Position numbers and translations under genes: made by a program. A DNA stretch of 44,490 bases from Acinetobacter bereziniae (GTDB lineage: Bacteria; Pseudomonadota; Gammaproteobacteria; Pseudomonadales; Moraxellaceae), in contig WNDP01000019.1 of assembly GCA_009912575.1 (NCBI GenBank), positions 1-44,490 of the forward strand, written 5' to 3'. The notes beneath the pieces were generated by a model. That model was not told the DNA's origin and did not search any database. It saw nothing but the letters and a program-made list of their open reading frames with translations. This document shows positions 16,748 through 25,654 of the stretch, in pieces; positions within the stretch are counted from its first letter, which is position 1, and every line of letters starts with the position of its first letter.

Positions 16748-17608
16748 CTATTTAAGGTCGTTGGTATTTTTGATTTCACCACTCAATAACACAGTGTGCA
16801 GATCAGAACCAAAAGTACGTACATTGTCCAAAACAGCTTTGTTTCGGCGAGTGAGCCAGTTGTAGCCAAGTACGGCAGGTACTGCGACAGCGAGACCGAT
16901 TGCAGTCATAATCAAGGCTTCTCCAACAGGTCCAGCAACTTTATCAATTGACGCTTGTCCTGAAATTCCGATTGCTGTTAAGGCATGGTAAATTCCCCAA
17001 ACCGTCCCAAATAACCCCACAAAAGGGGCAGTGGAACCTACCGTTGCCAAGAAGGCTAAGCCACCACTTAAATGACTTTGGATTTTATCTATGGCACGTT
17101 GAATCGAAATCGTGACCCATGTATTAAAATCAATTCGTTCAAGTAAATTACCTCCATGTTTTTTTGTTGAATGAATCCCTTTTTCTGCAATAAAACGGTA
17201 TGCGCTTGTTTCATTTAATGTTTCTGCTGCATGGTCTATCGAAGCTGCATCCCAAAATTTAGCTTCAACTTCTTTGCCCTGACGTTTAATCTTGGCTTGT
17301 TGGATAAATTTGGTCACCATGATGTACCACGTGCCAATCGACATCAGCACCAAGATAAATAAGGTCGATTTAGCAACGATATCTCCTTCGCGCCATAAAG
17401 CTTCTAAACCATAAGGATTATGAACAGTTTGAGTTGTGGCTGGTTGAGGAGGCGGAGTGTGGGCACTATTGTTTATATTTTCAGCGGTTTGAACTGCTGT
17501 TGGGGTTGCTACTTCTTCTGCAAATACGGTAGAGACAGGCAGTATACTCGTACCTGCTAAAACACTTGTTAATGCAAAAAGTCGAACTGTTTTCATCATT
17601 TTATTCAT
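16748..17608 (-). CDS. exbB: TonB-system proton channel protein ExbB
   Basis: A 286-residue MotA/TolQ/ExbB family protein. It has an N-terminal signal-like segment ending VFAEE and a Pro/Thr/Gln-rich stretch (about 30-65), as in the longer ExbB forms. Three membrane segments follow: KSTLFILVLMSIGTWYIM near 80-97, then the TolQ-like core with GLAFLATVGSTAPFVGLFGTVWGIYHAL and GEALIMTAIGLAVAVPAVLGYNWL. It forms the proton-driven channel with ExbD that powers TonB. GGAG precedes the start. The gene follows tonB closely. Confidence 0.95.
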   Translation of the reverse strand: MNKMMKTVRLFALTSVLAGTSILPVSTVFAEEVATPTAVQTAENINNSAHTPPPQPATTQTVHNPYGLEALWREGDIVAKSTLFILVLMSIGTWYIMVTKFIQQAKIKRQGKEVEAKFWDAASIDHAAETLNETSAYRFIAEKGIHSTKKHGGNLLERIDFNTWVTISIQRAIDKIQSHLSGGLAFLATVGSTAPFVGLFGTVWGIYHALTAIGISGQASIDKVAGPVGEALIMTAIGLAVAVPAVLGYNWLTRRNKAVLDNVRTFGSDLHTVLLSGEIKNTNDLK

Positions 17609-17629
17609 TCATGATCTCCAATTTTTTAA

Positions 17630-18334
17630 TTAATTCATTACAAATTCATAGGGAATGTCGTACCAAGAATCTTGAGGTTCACCATTCTTCAAGGCAGGTT
17701 TGAAAGTACATAAACTAAAAGCTTTTGAAGCTGCTCTATCTAAAGCTTTGCTACCACTTGATTTTTTAACTTTAGCTTCTTTAACTTTGCCATCACCACC
17801 AACAAGGACTGAAATAAGAACTTCACCTTGTTCCTCACTCTGTAAAGACTCCCTCGGATAATCAGGCTTTTTACAGCCAGCTTCACCACGAGAAACACCC
17901 CGTGTTTCACCTGCGGGTTTGGTTTTTGGTGTAGGATCAGATTTCTGCTCTGACTCTGTTTTTTGGGTTGGTGTAGACTCTGGGTTTTCAGATGCTTTTT
18001 GTGTCGGCTTTTCAGTCGGTTTTTCCTGAGGTTTTGGATCGGGATTGGTTTTTTCCACGGGTTTTTCACGAGGCTTTGGATCGGGTGTTTTTAATACTTT
18101 CTCTACTAACTTTGGAAGCTCGGGTGGTTTTTCAATAGGTTTTGGTTTTTCTGGCTCAGGCTTTTTGTCCTGAATGATGAGTAATTCAACTGGCTCATCT
18201 GTTGGTTTTTCTACAGTCTTAGACAATCCTGTAATCAGGCCATAAAGGATGATCAGATGCAGAAGAATTACAGCTCCAATACCAATCAGGCGTTTGGCAG
18301 AATTATTTTCTAATTCTGAAAAATTCTTGCCCAT
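17630..18334 (-). CDS. tonB: TonB periplasmic energy transducer
   Basis: A 234-residue TonB. One N-terminal membrane helix (about 15-36) anchors it in the inner membrane. A Pro/Lys/Glu-rich span of about 100 residues crosses the periplasm (repeats such as KPEPEKPKPIEKPP). The C-terminal domain starts with KPDYPRESL, contains GEVLISVLVGGDGKV and ends YEFVMN; it binds TonB boxes of receptors. The start at 18334 is chosen because AGGAG precedes that ATG; a TTG at 18358 is less likely. It lies 144 bases after the receptor gene, separated by a hairpin. Confidence 0.95.
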   Translation of the reverse strand: MGKNFSELENNSAKRLIGIGAVILLHLIILYGLITGLSKTVEKPTDEPVELLIIQDKKPEPEKPKPIEKPPELPKLVEKVLKTPDPKPREKPVEKTNPDPKPQEKPTEKPTQKASENPESTPTQKTESEQKSDPTPKTKPAGETRGVSRGEAGCKKPDYPRESLQSEEQGEVLISVLVGGDGKVKEAKVKKSSGSKALDRAASKAFSLCTFKPALKNGEPQDSWYDIPYEFVMN

Positions 18335-18430
18335 TGCGACTCCTGAAGTGAGAGACAAACAATAAATAGCGCGAAAGAGGCTATATAAAAATTGTGTTCA
18401 ATTTTTTGTTTGACGGTGTGAACGATTTAT

Positions 18431-18471
18431 TTTCACAAACAACAGATGAAACCAAGCTGATGTTTGTGAAA
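18431..18471 (-). promoter_or_regulatory. Hairpin between receptor and tonB genes
   Basis: An 11-bp perfect inverted repeat, TTTCACAAACA at 18431-18441 and TGTTTGTGAAA at 18461-18471, has a 19-base loop. No T run follows on the minus strand, so it is not a plain terminator. It lies 7 bases after the receptor stop and 96 bases before tonB. It may partly stop, protect or process the receptor-tonB transcript, or bind a regulator. Confidence 0.5.
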
Positions 18472-18478
18472 TACTCAG

Positions 18479-21161
18479 TTAGAACTTATAGGTCGCTCTT
18501 AGGTAATATGCACGACCTGTTGGATCGGCATAACTTGAGTCATAGCCATATTGGAAGTTATCTGTGACGTTCGAGGCAGGTGGGTCCTGATCAAAAATAT
18601 TTTTGACTCCAACAGTGAGTTCAAGATTCTTAAATCCACTATAAGTACCTGCGATGTTGTAGAGGGTGTAATCGCTTACACGATGTTGGTCGTATTTTGC
18701 TTCACCTGTTGAATTGGAATCTTTATAACCACGACTGAATTGTTGTTCGAAGATCATTTTCCAGTTGTCATAGCTCCAATTCACATTGGCAACATGTTTC
18801 CAACGTGTATAAACTTGTTGGTTATAATAGCTCCCTACACGACTGATCCATTCACCACCTTTTTCTTCTTGTTTGTCATATTTGAGGACATAAGTTCCGT
18901 CGATACCAAAACCAAATCGTCCTGTTTTGGTCACGGGAGTCAGATAGTTCAAACTTAAATCTACCCCTTGTGTTTTGATGCCACCCATATTGATCAATGT
19001 GGTACTGACATATTTGATTCGGCCATCTGCATCACGGACAAAAAGACTGGCATATTTATTCGGATCTGCAAAAACAATTGAATCTGTAATCGCATCGATC
19101 AGATTATCAATTTTGATGTTGTAATAATCTGCAGTGAATACAAGGTTTTTGATCGATTCAAATACAACACCAGTAGTATATGATGTTGATTCTTCAGCTT
19201 TTAAATCTGGGTTTCCGCCTTGCATACGCTTAAATTGAACATTACATTCTGTTTGATATTGTGGTGAGCTTGCTACTCCACCTGGGCAAAGTAAGGGATC
19301 ATTGTATTTTGAGCCTGTATAGGTCTGGCTTTGAGGTGCATTGATGTCGTATAAACTTGGTGCACGAAAGCCTGTGCTATAGGATGTGCGGAACATTAAT
19401 TGTTTTAAAGGTTCCCAACGCAACGCCACTTTAGGATTGAAAGTATCCCCAAAGTCACTGTAATCATCATAGCGAGCGGCAAGTTGTGCCTCTAAATTGG
19501 CTAAAATCGGAATATGTAATTCAGTGAATACTGCTGAAATATCACGATCTCCTTTACTCACTGGTTTACCTGGATCTATTCCACTACCAGGCACTTGTCT
19601 AACAATTTCGGCATTAATTTTTTGATCCCAATTTTGTTTGGTAAAACTTCCACCTAAAGCAAAGCCAACATCACCAGCAGGTAAGCTGTAGATGGGGCGA
19701 GATACTGTGACATCAACAGAAGTTGAATCTAAACTGGCTTTATTGGTATCGCCATTGACTTCAAATGATTTCCAAATATTTGCATCTGCTGAGGGACCAA
19801 ATGGATTGAGTGAACCGTCATTTAAAGCAGCTTGAACTTTACTTTGATTGAGATAACCTGCATTAAAACTATCAGTTGCCTCGCTTTTTGCATAAGTTAA
19901 ACCTGCATTGATATCCCATCCATAAGCTTCACCTTCAATTCCAGCAAAAGCACGGTGAGAGTCATTGGTTGTTTTGCCTGAGCGATTGCCACCTTGTGAG
20001 CGCAGATAAAGTTGTAAATCTGCATCATTCAAGCCACTCACCGCTGGTGTGATTCCTTTGCCAGGATAATATTGACTTGTACTAGGGAGAGTTACTGAAC
20101 GGCTGTATACATCAGGGGCAATTGAGGTTGTCACTTCATTGCGAGAAAAAATATACTCGCCAATTAAATTTATCTGAAAGCTTAAATGTGCCTCGACCTA
20201 GTGCTGAAATTGTTTCAACTTCTGGGGTAATGCCAATTAATGCTTGCGTGTTCAGATAGCATAAACCTCCATCGGCAATAACATTGGGCGTGTTATTACA
20301 ATTTGTATTGCCATAGGGGTTTGCAAGAATATTGGATTTTGGATCAAAAAAGTTTACAGGAAAAGCATTTGCTGAACTGGCATCGAGTCCGAGTTCAGGA
20401 ATAACACCACCACGACGACTGATTTTACGGTCTTTCGCCATGATATTATTGGTTCTACGATAATCAACTACACCATAAACGTTAAAGCCTTGTTCATCTA
20501 AATTGCCATATCCCCCAAAAATAGAAATGTCTTGTTTATCCCCACCACTGGTTTCAGGTTGAGTTGCGCCAACACTGATATTAAGCCCCTCAAAAGATTT
20601 TTTAGTTATAAAGTTAACAACACCTCCAATTGCATCTGCGCCATATACAGCAGAAGCACCGTCACGGAGAATTTCTATACGCTCTACCATCGCCATGGGA
20701 ATAATATTGAGATTGGTGGTAGATGTGCTGAACGGACTATAAGCTAAGCGACGGCCATTAAGTAATACCAATGTTTTATCGGTTCCTAATCCACGAAGAT
20801 TCGCAGAAGACCCCTCCGTATTACTTGTTCCCACGTTTTGTGAAGTTGAAAATCCTGCTTGGTTTGAACTGACTTTAGTCAATGCCTCTTCAACTGTGGT
20901 GACACCTTGTTTTGCTAAATCATCTCCTTTAATGATTGTAATAGGGGACGCACTTTGGGCAGCAACCCCTTTGATTGAAGAGCCTGTGACTGTCACTTTT
21001 GCCACTTTTGTAGGTTGAGTGTTTTCTTCAGTTTCTGCTGCTTTCGCTATAGAGAGATGCATTAAACTTAAACTGAGTATGCTTAATTTAAGAATTTTTT
21101 CCCCCATTGTTGGCGATCTCAAAGAACGAAACTTTTTATTCATTTTCATATTTTCAGACAT
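18479..21161 (-). pseudogene. TonB-dependent outer-membrane receptor, frame broken near 20150
   Basis: A receptor of about 890 residues in two frames. The first part (21161-20136) has a signal peptide (cleavage near AKAA, 40-42), then the plug: VTVTGSSIKG (56-65), SANLRGLG, LVLLNGRRLA, and IEILRDGASAVYGADAIGGVVNF. Its frame ends in TGA shortly after RGTFKLSDKFN. From 20134 the next frame continues the barrel (GEYIFSRNEVTTSIAP) and ends YADPTGRAYYLRATYKF, a normal barrel end with C-terminal Phe. One extra base, or loss of five bases from a TTTAA repeat (giving FNLIGEYIFSRN), explains it. The plug type is that of large peptide or siderophore receptors with unknown ligand. It is linked to tonB-exbBD and a divergent peptide ABC transporter. 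It could be real, an error, or a pseudogene. Confidence 0.85.
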
Positions 21162-21976
21162 CCGTTTTTTTTGTACTTAGCGATATTGCTGCATTGCTTT
21201 CTTGCAATACAAGTGCCAACTATCTAATTAAATGTTGTAAAAATATACAAAAAACTGCTAATAATTTGCGTTATTAGTGTTGGATTATCTTATTCTTCCA
21301 TGACTTGGTTATAAAAACATGATTTAAAAAAATCTAAAAAAATATTAAGAGATGATGAAATAATTGTTAAAAAAAGTATAAATTTAGAATTATTTTGTTT
21401 GTTTTTTGCTCTTAAAATCAAATGCTTAATTTGAGTTATGTATTTTATTCTTATTTTTTATCAATTAATTTTTTATATTATTTCATAATAATCATATATT
21501 TATTAATTATTTTAGAGTGTTTGATAAAATAAGTGAGCGATTTTGGAACACTCATGTATTTAAATTGTGCAATATAAGACATTTTTATAAAACATATATG
21601 AATTTAATATTTAGCTGAATGTGTAGTCGCTGGATATGATGTCGAGCATATATAAATCCTTAATAGTTTTTGATTTATTACGGTAAAAATAAACAAAATT
21701 TACAATGGAAATTATGGATGGCATGAAATTCGCTTTTGATTTAGGACTGGTCACTTATGCAATTTTTCACTATTGTTAATTTGACATTTGGTTCAGTACC
21801 AAAGCGGTAATGTACAGGATGAGCGTACCGTTAACATTCTGTCTCATATGATCTGATTCAGAGCTTAGACAATCTATGTTACTTTCTTTGCAAAGGATGT
21901 TCCTTGGTTCAGCTCGAATTTAGTGAACAATGCAAGTGATGCTGGAGTGTTTATTGCTCTTATAAAAAATATAGGT
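21162..21976. other. Divergent AT-rich region between receptor and peptide transporter genes
   Basis: About 815 bases with no supported gene and very low GC at 21290-21700. It must hold promoters of both transcripts. Close to the receptor start are nested inverted repeats: TATTGC at 21184-21189 with GCAATA at 21204-21209, and ATTGC at 21193-21197 with GCAAT at 21204-21208. No Fur-box-like sequence is obvious. A 24-codon frame from 21705 seems chance. Confidence 0.5.
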
Positions 21977-23761
21977 ATGAATTTGGAATCCAAGCTTTTA
22001 CGTATTACGTTGTGCGCATATGCAATCGGTCATGGGGCAATGGCAATTGCGAAAACCCCTGCGCAGCCAAATAAAATTTTAAATTTGGCCTTTGAAGCGC
22101 CAGATGATGGTTTTGATATGGTCAAGACCTACAATTTTTATAGTGGGAATATTGCAGAAGCGATATTTGAGCCTTTGTTGAAATATGACTATTTGGCTCG
22201 ACCAGTCGTATTGGTACCCAATACTGCACAAGCATTACCAAAAATAGAGCAAGACGGTAAGGTTTATACCTTTAAAATACAACCCGGCATTTATTTTACT
22301 GATGATCCTGCATTCAAAGGTAAACGACGTGAACTAACTGCCCAAGACTATATTTATTCGATCCAACGAATTAGTGATCCGAAAAATCATTCTCCAACGT
22401 ATTCTTTTATTGACGGCAAGATCCAAGGTTTAACTGCTGTGGTGGCTCAAGCAAAAAAGACAGGAAAGTTTGATTATGATATGCCGATTTCAGGGCTAAA
22501 AGCTTTAGATAAATATACATTGCAATTTACCCTTACCCGTGCTGACTATAATTTTCCTTATATTTTGGCTTATGTCACTTTTAGTGGAGCGGCACGAGAA
22601 GTCGTTGAGTTCTATACTGATCGTATCGGTCAACATCCAGTGGGCACAGGACCTTATCAACTCAGTAAATATGTACCTCGCAGTAAAATTGAGTTGGTGG
22701 CAAATCCTGACTATCGTGGTTTTATTTGGAATTATAAATCTACGGGAACGGCTTGGGATAACCAGGTGGTCAAAGAAATGTCAGGTAAAAAAATGCCACA
22801 AGTGGGTAAGGTTAAAGTCAGCATTATTGAAGAGGAACAGTCTCGATGGTTGGCGTTTAAGTCAGGGCAGTTGGATTTCGATAAATTAACCTCAAATGCT
22901 GTTCCACAGGCACTGAATGGCACACAATTAAAACCAGAGCTTAAACAACAAGGTATAAAACATTTTCCCAATAAAGATCCTGAAATTACCTATACCATAT
23001 TCAATATGAAAGACCCGATTGTCGGAGGTTTTGGTTTGGACAAAATTGCTTTACGTCGTGCAATTACACTGGCATATGACCAAGATGAAGCAATTAAACA
23101 GATTTATAAGGGACAAGCGGTCAGAGCTGAAATGCTGGTACCAGATAGTGTACAAGGTCACAACCCTCAATATCGAAGTAGTGTGGCTTATAACCCGATA
23201 TTGGCCAACAAATTACTGGATCGCTTTGGCTATAAAAAAGCCAAGGATGGATATCGAACCTTACCCAATGGTCAACCTTTGACATTGAAATATAATACTG
23301 AAAATAGCTCAAGCTCAGTCATTCACTCAGAGTTGTGGAAGAAAAATTTAGATGCAATTGGGATACGTGTTGAATTTAAAGTCAGCAATTTCGCAGACAA
23401 TTTAAAAGAAGCCACTCAATGTAAGCATATGATTTGGGGTAGTGCATGGATTGCAGATTTCCCTGAAGGTGAAAATTTTGCCCAGCTACTTTATGGCCCT
23501 AATTCTGGAAAAGGCAATTTAAGTTGTTATCAATCTAAAGCTTATGATTCACTTTATCAGCAAGCATTAACTTTACCACCACAACAACGTCCTCCTTTTT
23601 ATGAAAAAATCAGTCGTCAGATTGAAGCAGATAACCCTTGGATTATTCATACCACACGAATCCGCAATTGGTTATTGCAACCGCAAGTTCAAGGCTATAA
23701 AGCGCACCCGATGATGAATACAGTTTGGCAATATCTTGATGTACAGCCGATCAAAAAATAA
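21977..23761 (+). CDS. Family-5 (peptide-type) ABC substrate-binding protein, copy 1
   Basis: A periplasmic solute-binding protein of the Dpp/Opp (SBP family 5) type, about 594 residues. The signal peptide is at residues 1-25 (ends AMAIA). Family features include NIAEAIFEPLLKYDY, GKVYTFKIQPGIYF, the ELTAQDYIYSI helix, QHPVGTGPYQL and the late GSAWIADFP-NFAQLLYG stretch. I use the ATG at 21977, which gives a clean signal peptide; a GTG frame from 21923 would add 18 residues. The ribosome site is weak for both. It is paralogous to the next gene and starts the uptake operon. Ligand unknown; peptides most likely given the neighbours. Confidence 0.9.
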   Translation: MNLESKLLRITLCAYAIGHGAMAIAKTPAQPNKILNLAFEAPDDGFDMVKTYNFYSGNIAEAIFEPLLKYDYLARPVVLVPNTAQALPKIEQDGKVYTFKIQPGIYFTDDPAFKGKRRELTAQDYIYSIQRISDPKNHSPTYSFIDGKIQGLTAVVAQAKKTGKFDYDMPISGLKALDKYTLQFTLTRADYNFPYILAYVTFSGAAREVVEFYTDRIGQHPVGTGPYQLSKYVPRSKIELVANPDYRGFIWNYKSTGTAWDNQVVKEMSGKKMPQVGKVKVSIIEEEQSRWLAFKSGQLDFDKLTSNAVPQALNGTQLKPELKQQGIKHFPNKDPEITYTIFNMKDPIVGGFGLDKIALRRAITLAYDQDEAIKQIYKGQAVRAEMLVPDSVQGHNPQYRSSVAYNPILANKLLDRFGYKKAKDGYRTLPNGQPLTLKYNTENSSSSVIHSELWKKNLDAIGIRVEFKVSNFADNLKEATQCKHMIWGSAWIADFPEGENFAQLLYGPNSGKGNLSCYQSKAYDSLYQQALTLPPQQRPPFYEKISRQIEADNPWIIHTTRIRNWLLQPQVQGYKAHPMMNTVWQYLDVQPIKK

Positions 23762-23782
23762 CAGATAAAGTTGAAGGAAATG

Positions 23783-25588
23783 ATGAAGAATAATTTAAAT
23801 AGGAAACTTAAACAGATCGGGCTAAGTGTATTGTTGGGCAGTATGATGCTGACAGGCACAATGAATATTTTTGCCAAAAATCCAGCAGATCCAACTAAAG
23901 TACTACGTTATGTTTTTCCAGTTGCAGAAACGGGTTTTGATCCCGCAGGAACTCAAGATCTGTATTCTGCACATGTACATAATTCAATATTTGAAGGTTT
24001 ATATACCTATGATTATTTGGCTTCACCTGCCAAGTTAGTGCCTCGTACCGCAGTGGCATTGCCTGAAGTCAGTGCAGATGGGTTAACCTATACTTTTAAA
24101 ATTAAAAAAGGTATCTATTTTGCTAAAGATCCTGTGTTTAAAAGCAAGCCAAGAGAATTAACTGCGCAAGATTATGTTTATTCCTATAAGCGCTTATTAG
24201 ATCCGAGTTTACACTCACCCAACAGTTGGTTGTTGGACGACAAGATCGTGGGTATAGATAAAGTACTTGAGCAAGCAAAAAAAACTGGCAAATTTAATTA
24301 TGATCAAACCGTTGACGGACTTCAGGCAACAGATCGTTATACCTTAGTGATTAAATTGAAACAACCTGATCAAAACTTTCCCATGCTCTTGGCACATCAG
24401 CCAGCAGGTGCTGTTGCACGAGAAGTAATTGAACACTATCGGGATAAGTCTGGCTTTGCGATGGGGCATCCAGTAGGAACAGGCCCTTATGTTTTGGCAA
24501 AGTGGACACCGGGATCACGTATTATTTTAAAGGCCAATCCTGATTATCGTGGTTATATTTGGGATTTCAAAGCATCAACAGCAGAAGACCAAAAAATTGT
24601 TGATGCGATGAAAGGCAAAAAAATGCCTCAAATTGGGGTCGTGGATATTCAAGTCATGGAAGAAGCACAATCTCGATGGTTATCGTTTAGTAAAGATGAA
24701 ACAGACTTATTCGTCCTTGATGGTGATTTAACTGTTCAAGCGATTCAAGATGGTCAGCTTAAACCAGAACTGGCAAAAAAAGGTATTCAGCTTTCCCGTA
24801 TTGTCGATCCTTCGATTGATTATTATTACTGGAATATGCGAAACCCGGTTGTCGGTGGTTTCAGTAAAGAAAAAATTGCTTTACGTCGTGCCATGGCCAT
24901 GGCGTTTTCACCTGATAATCAAATTAAAATTTTAATGAAAGGTGATGCACAAAGATTACAGTTTCCTGTTCCTTATGGTGTAGTGGGGCATGATCCAAAC
25001 TATAAAACCAGTATTCCTTATTCAATCAAAGCAGCTAATTTACTACTCGACCGTTATCACTATAAAGTGGGGGCGGATGGTTGGCGTACATTACCTGATG
25101 GTAAACCATTGGTGATTGAATTGACTATTTATGGGGGGAGTGCACGTAGTCAGCAGAGTGCTGAGTTTTGGAAAAAAACGCTAGACAATATCAAAGTTAA
25201 AATGACCACCAAATCTTTGCCTTTTGCAGAAGGTATAAAAGCAGAGAAGCAATGTAAAACCATGTTTAAAGGTTCGGCTTGGGTGGCGGACTATCCTGAT
25301 GCTGATAACTTTATGCAACTGTTTTACAGCAAAAACATTCATGCGACCAATAATGCCTGTATGAAAATTCCCGAATATGATCACCTTTATGAGCAAACTC
25401 AAAAGTTAATGCCTGGCCCTGAACGTGATGCACTCTATCGCAAAATGGCGCGAATATTAGAGGTGTATATGCCTGTACAAATGGCATCGACACGTTACCG
25501 AAATGCGTTGGCGCAACCCCGTGTGATTGGATTTAAAAAGCATCCTATTCTTCCATCTGAATGGATGTATTTTGATATGAAAAAGTAA
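23783..25588 (+). CDS. Family-5 (peptide-type) ABC substrate-binding protein, copy 2
   Basis: A second SBP family 5 protein of about 600 residues, clearly a paralogue of the first: ELTAQDYVYSYKRLLDPSLHSP against ELTAQDYIYSIQRISDPKNHSP, and NPDYRGYIWDFKA against NPDYRGFIWNYKS. A signal peptide lies in residues 1-31 (about ending NIFAK). AAGGA at 23774-23778 fits the ATG at 23783 (or 23780). It starts only 21 bases after the first copy, so the two are co-translated as a pair. Two binding proteins in one operon suggest two ligand classes feeding the same permease. Confidence 0.9.
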   Translation: MKNNLNRKLKQIGLSVLLGSMMLTGTMNIFAKNPADPTKVLRYVFPVAETGFDPAGTQDLYSAHVHNSIFEGLYTYDYLASPAKLVPRTAVALPEVSADGLTYTFKIKKGIYFAKDPVFKSKPRELTAQDYVYSYKRLLDPSLHSPNSWLLDDKIVGIDKVLEQAKKTGKFNYDQTVDGLQATDRYTLVIKLKQPDQNFPMLLAHQPAGAVAREVIEHYRDKSGFAMGHPVGTGPYVLAKWTPGSRIILKANPDYRGYIWDFKASTAEDQKIVDAMKGKKMPQIGVVDIQVMEEAQSRWLSFSKDETDLFVLDGDLTVQAIQDGQLKPELAKKGIQLSRIVDPSIDYYYWNMRNPVVGGFSKEKIALRRAMAMAFSPDNQIKILMKGDAQRLQFPVPYGVVGHDPNYKTSIPYSIKAANLLLDRYHYKVGADGWRTLPDGKPLVIELTIYGGSARSQQSAEFWKKTLDNIKVKMTTKSLPFAEGIKAEKQCKTMFKGSAWVADYPDADNFMQLFYSKNIHATNNACMKIPEYDHLYEQTQKLMPGPERDALYRKMARILEVYMPVQMASTRYRNALAQPRVIGFKKHPILPSEWMYFDMKK

Positions 25589-25654
25589 TTTACAACGGTG
25601 GTTGAAAAAATAAACAGATTGAATTTTGAAAATAAATTAAAGATTGGAGAAAAG

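Noticed and set aside
21705-21779. 24-codon frame in the divergent region.
   Set aside because: No ribosome site, no similarity, in very AT-rich DNA.
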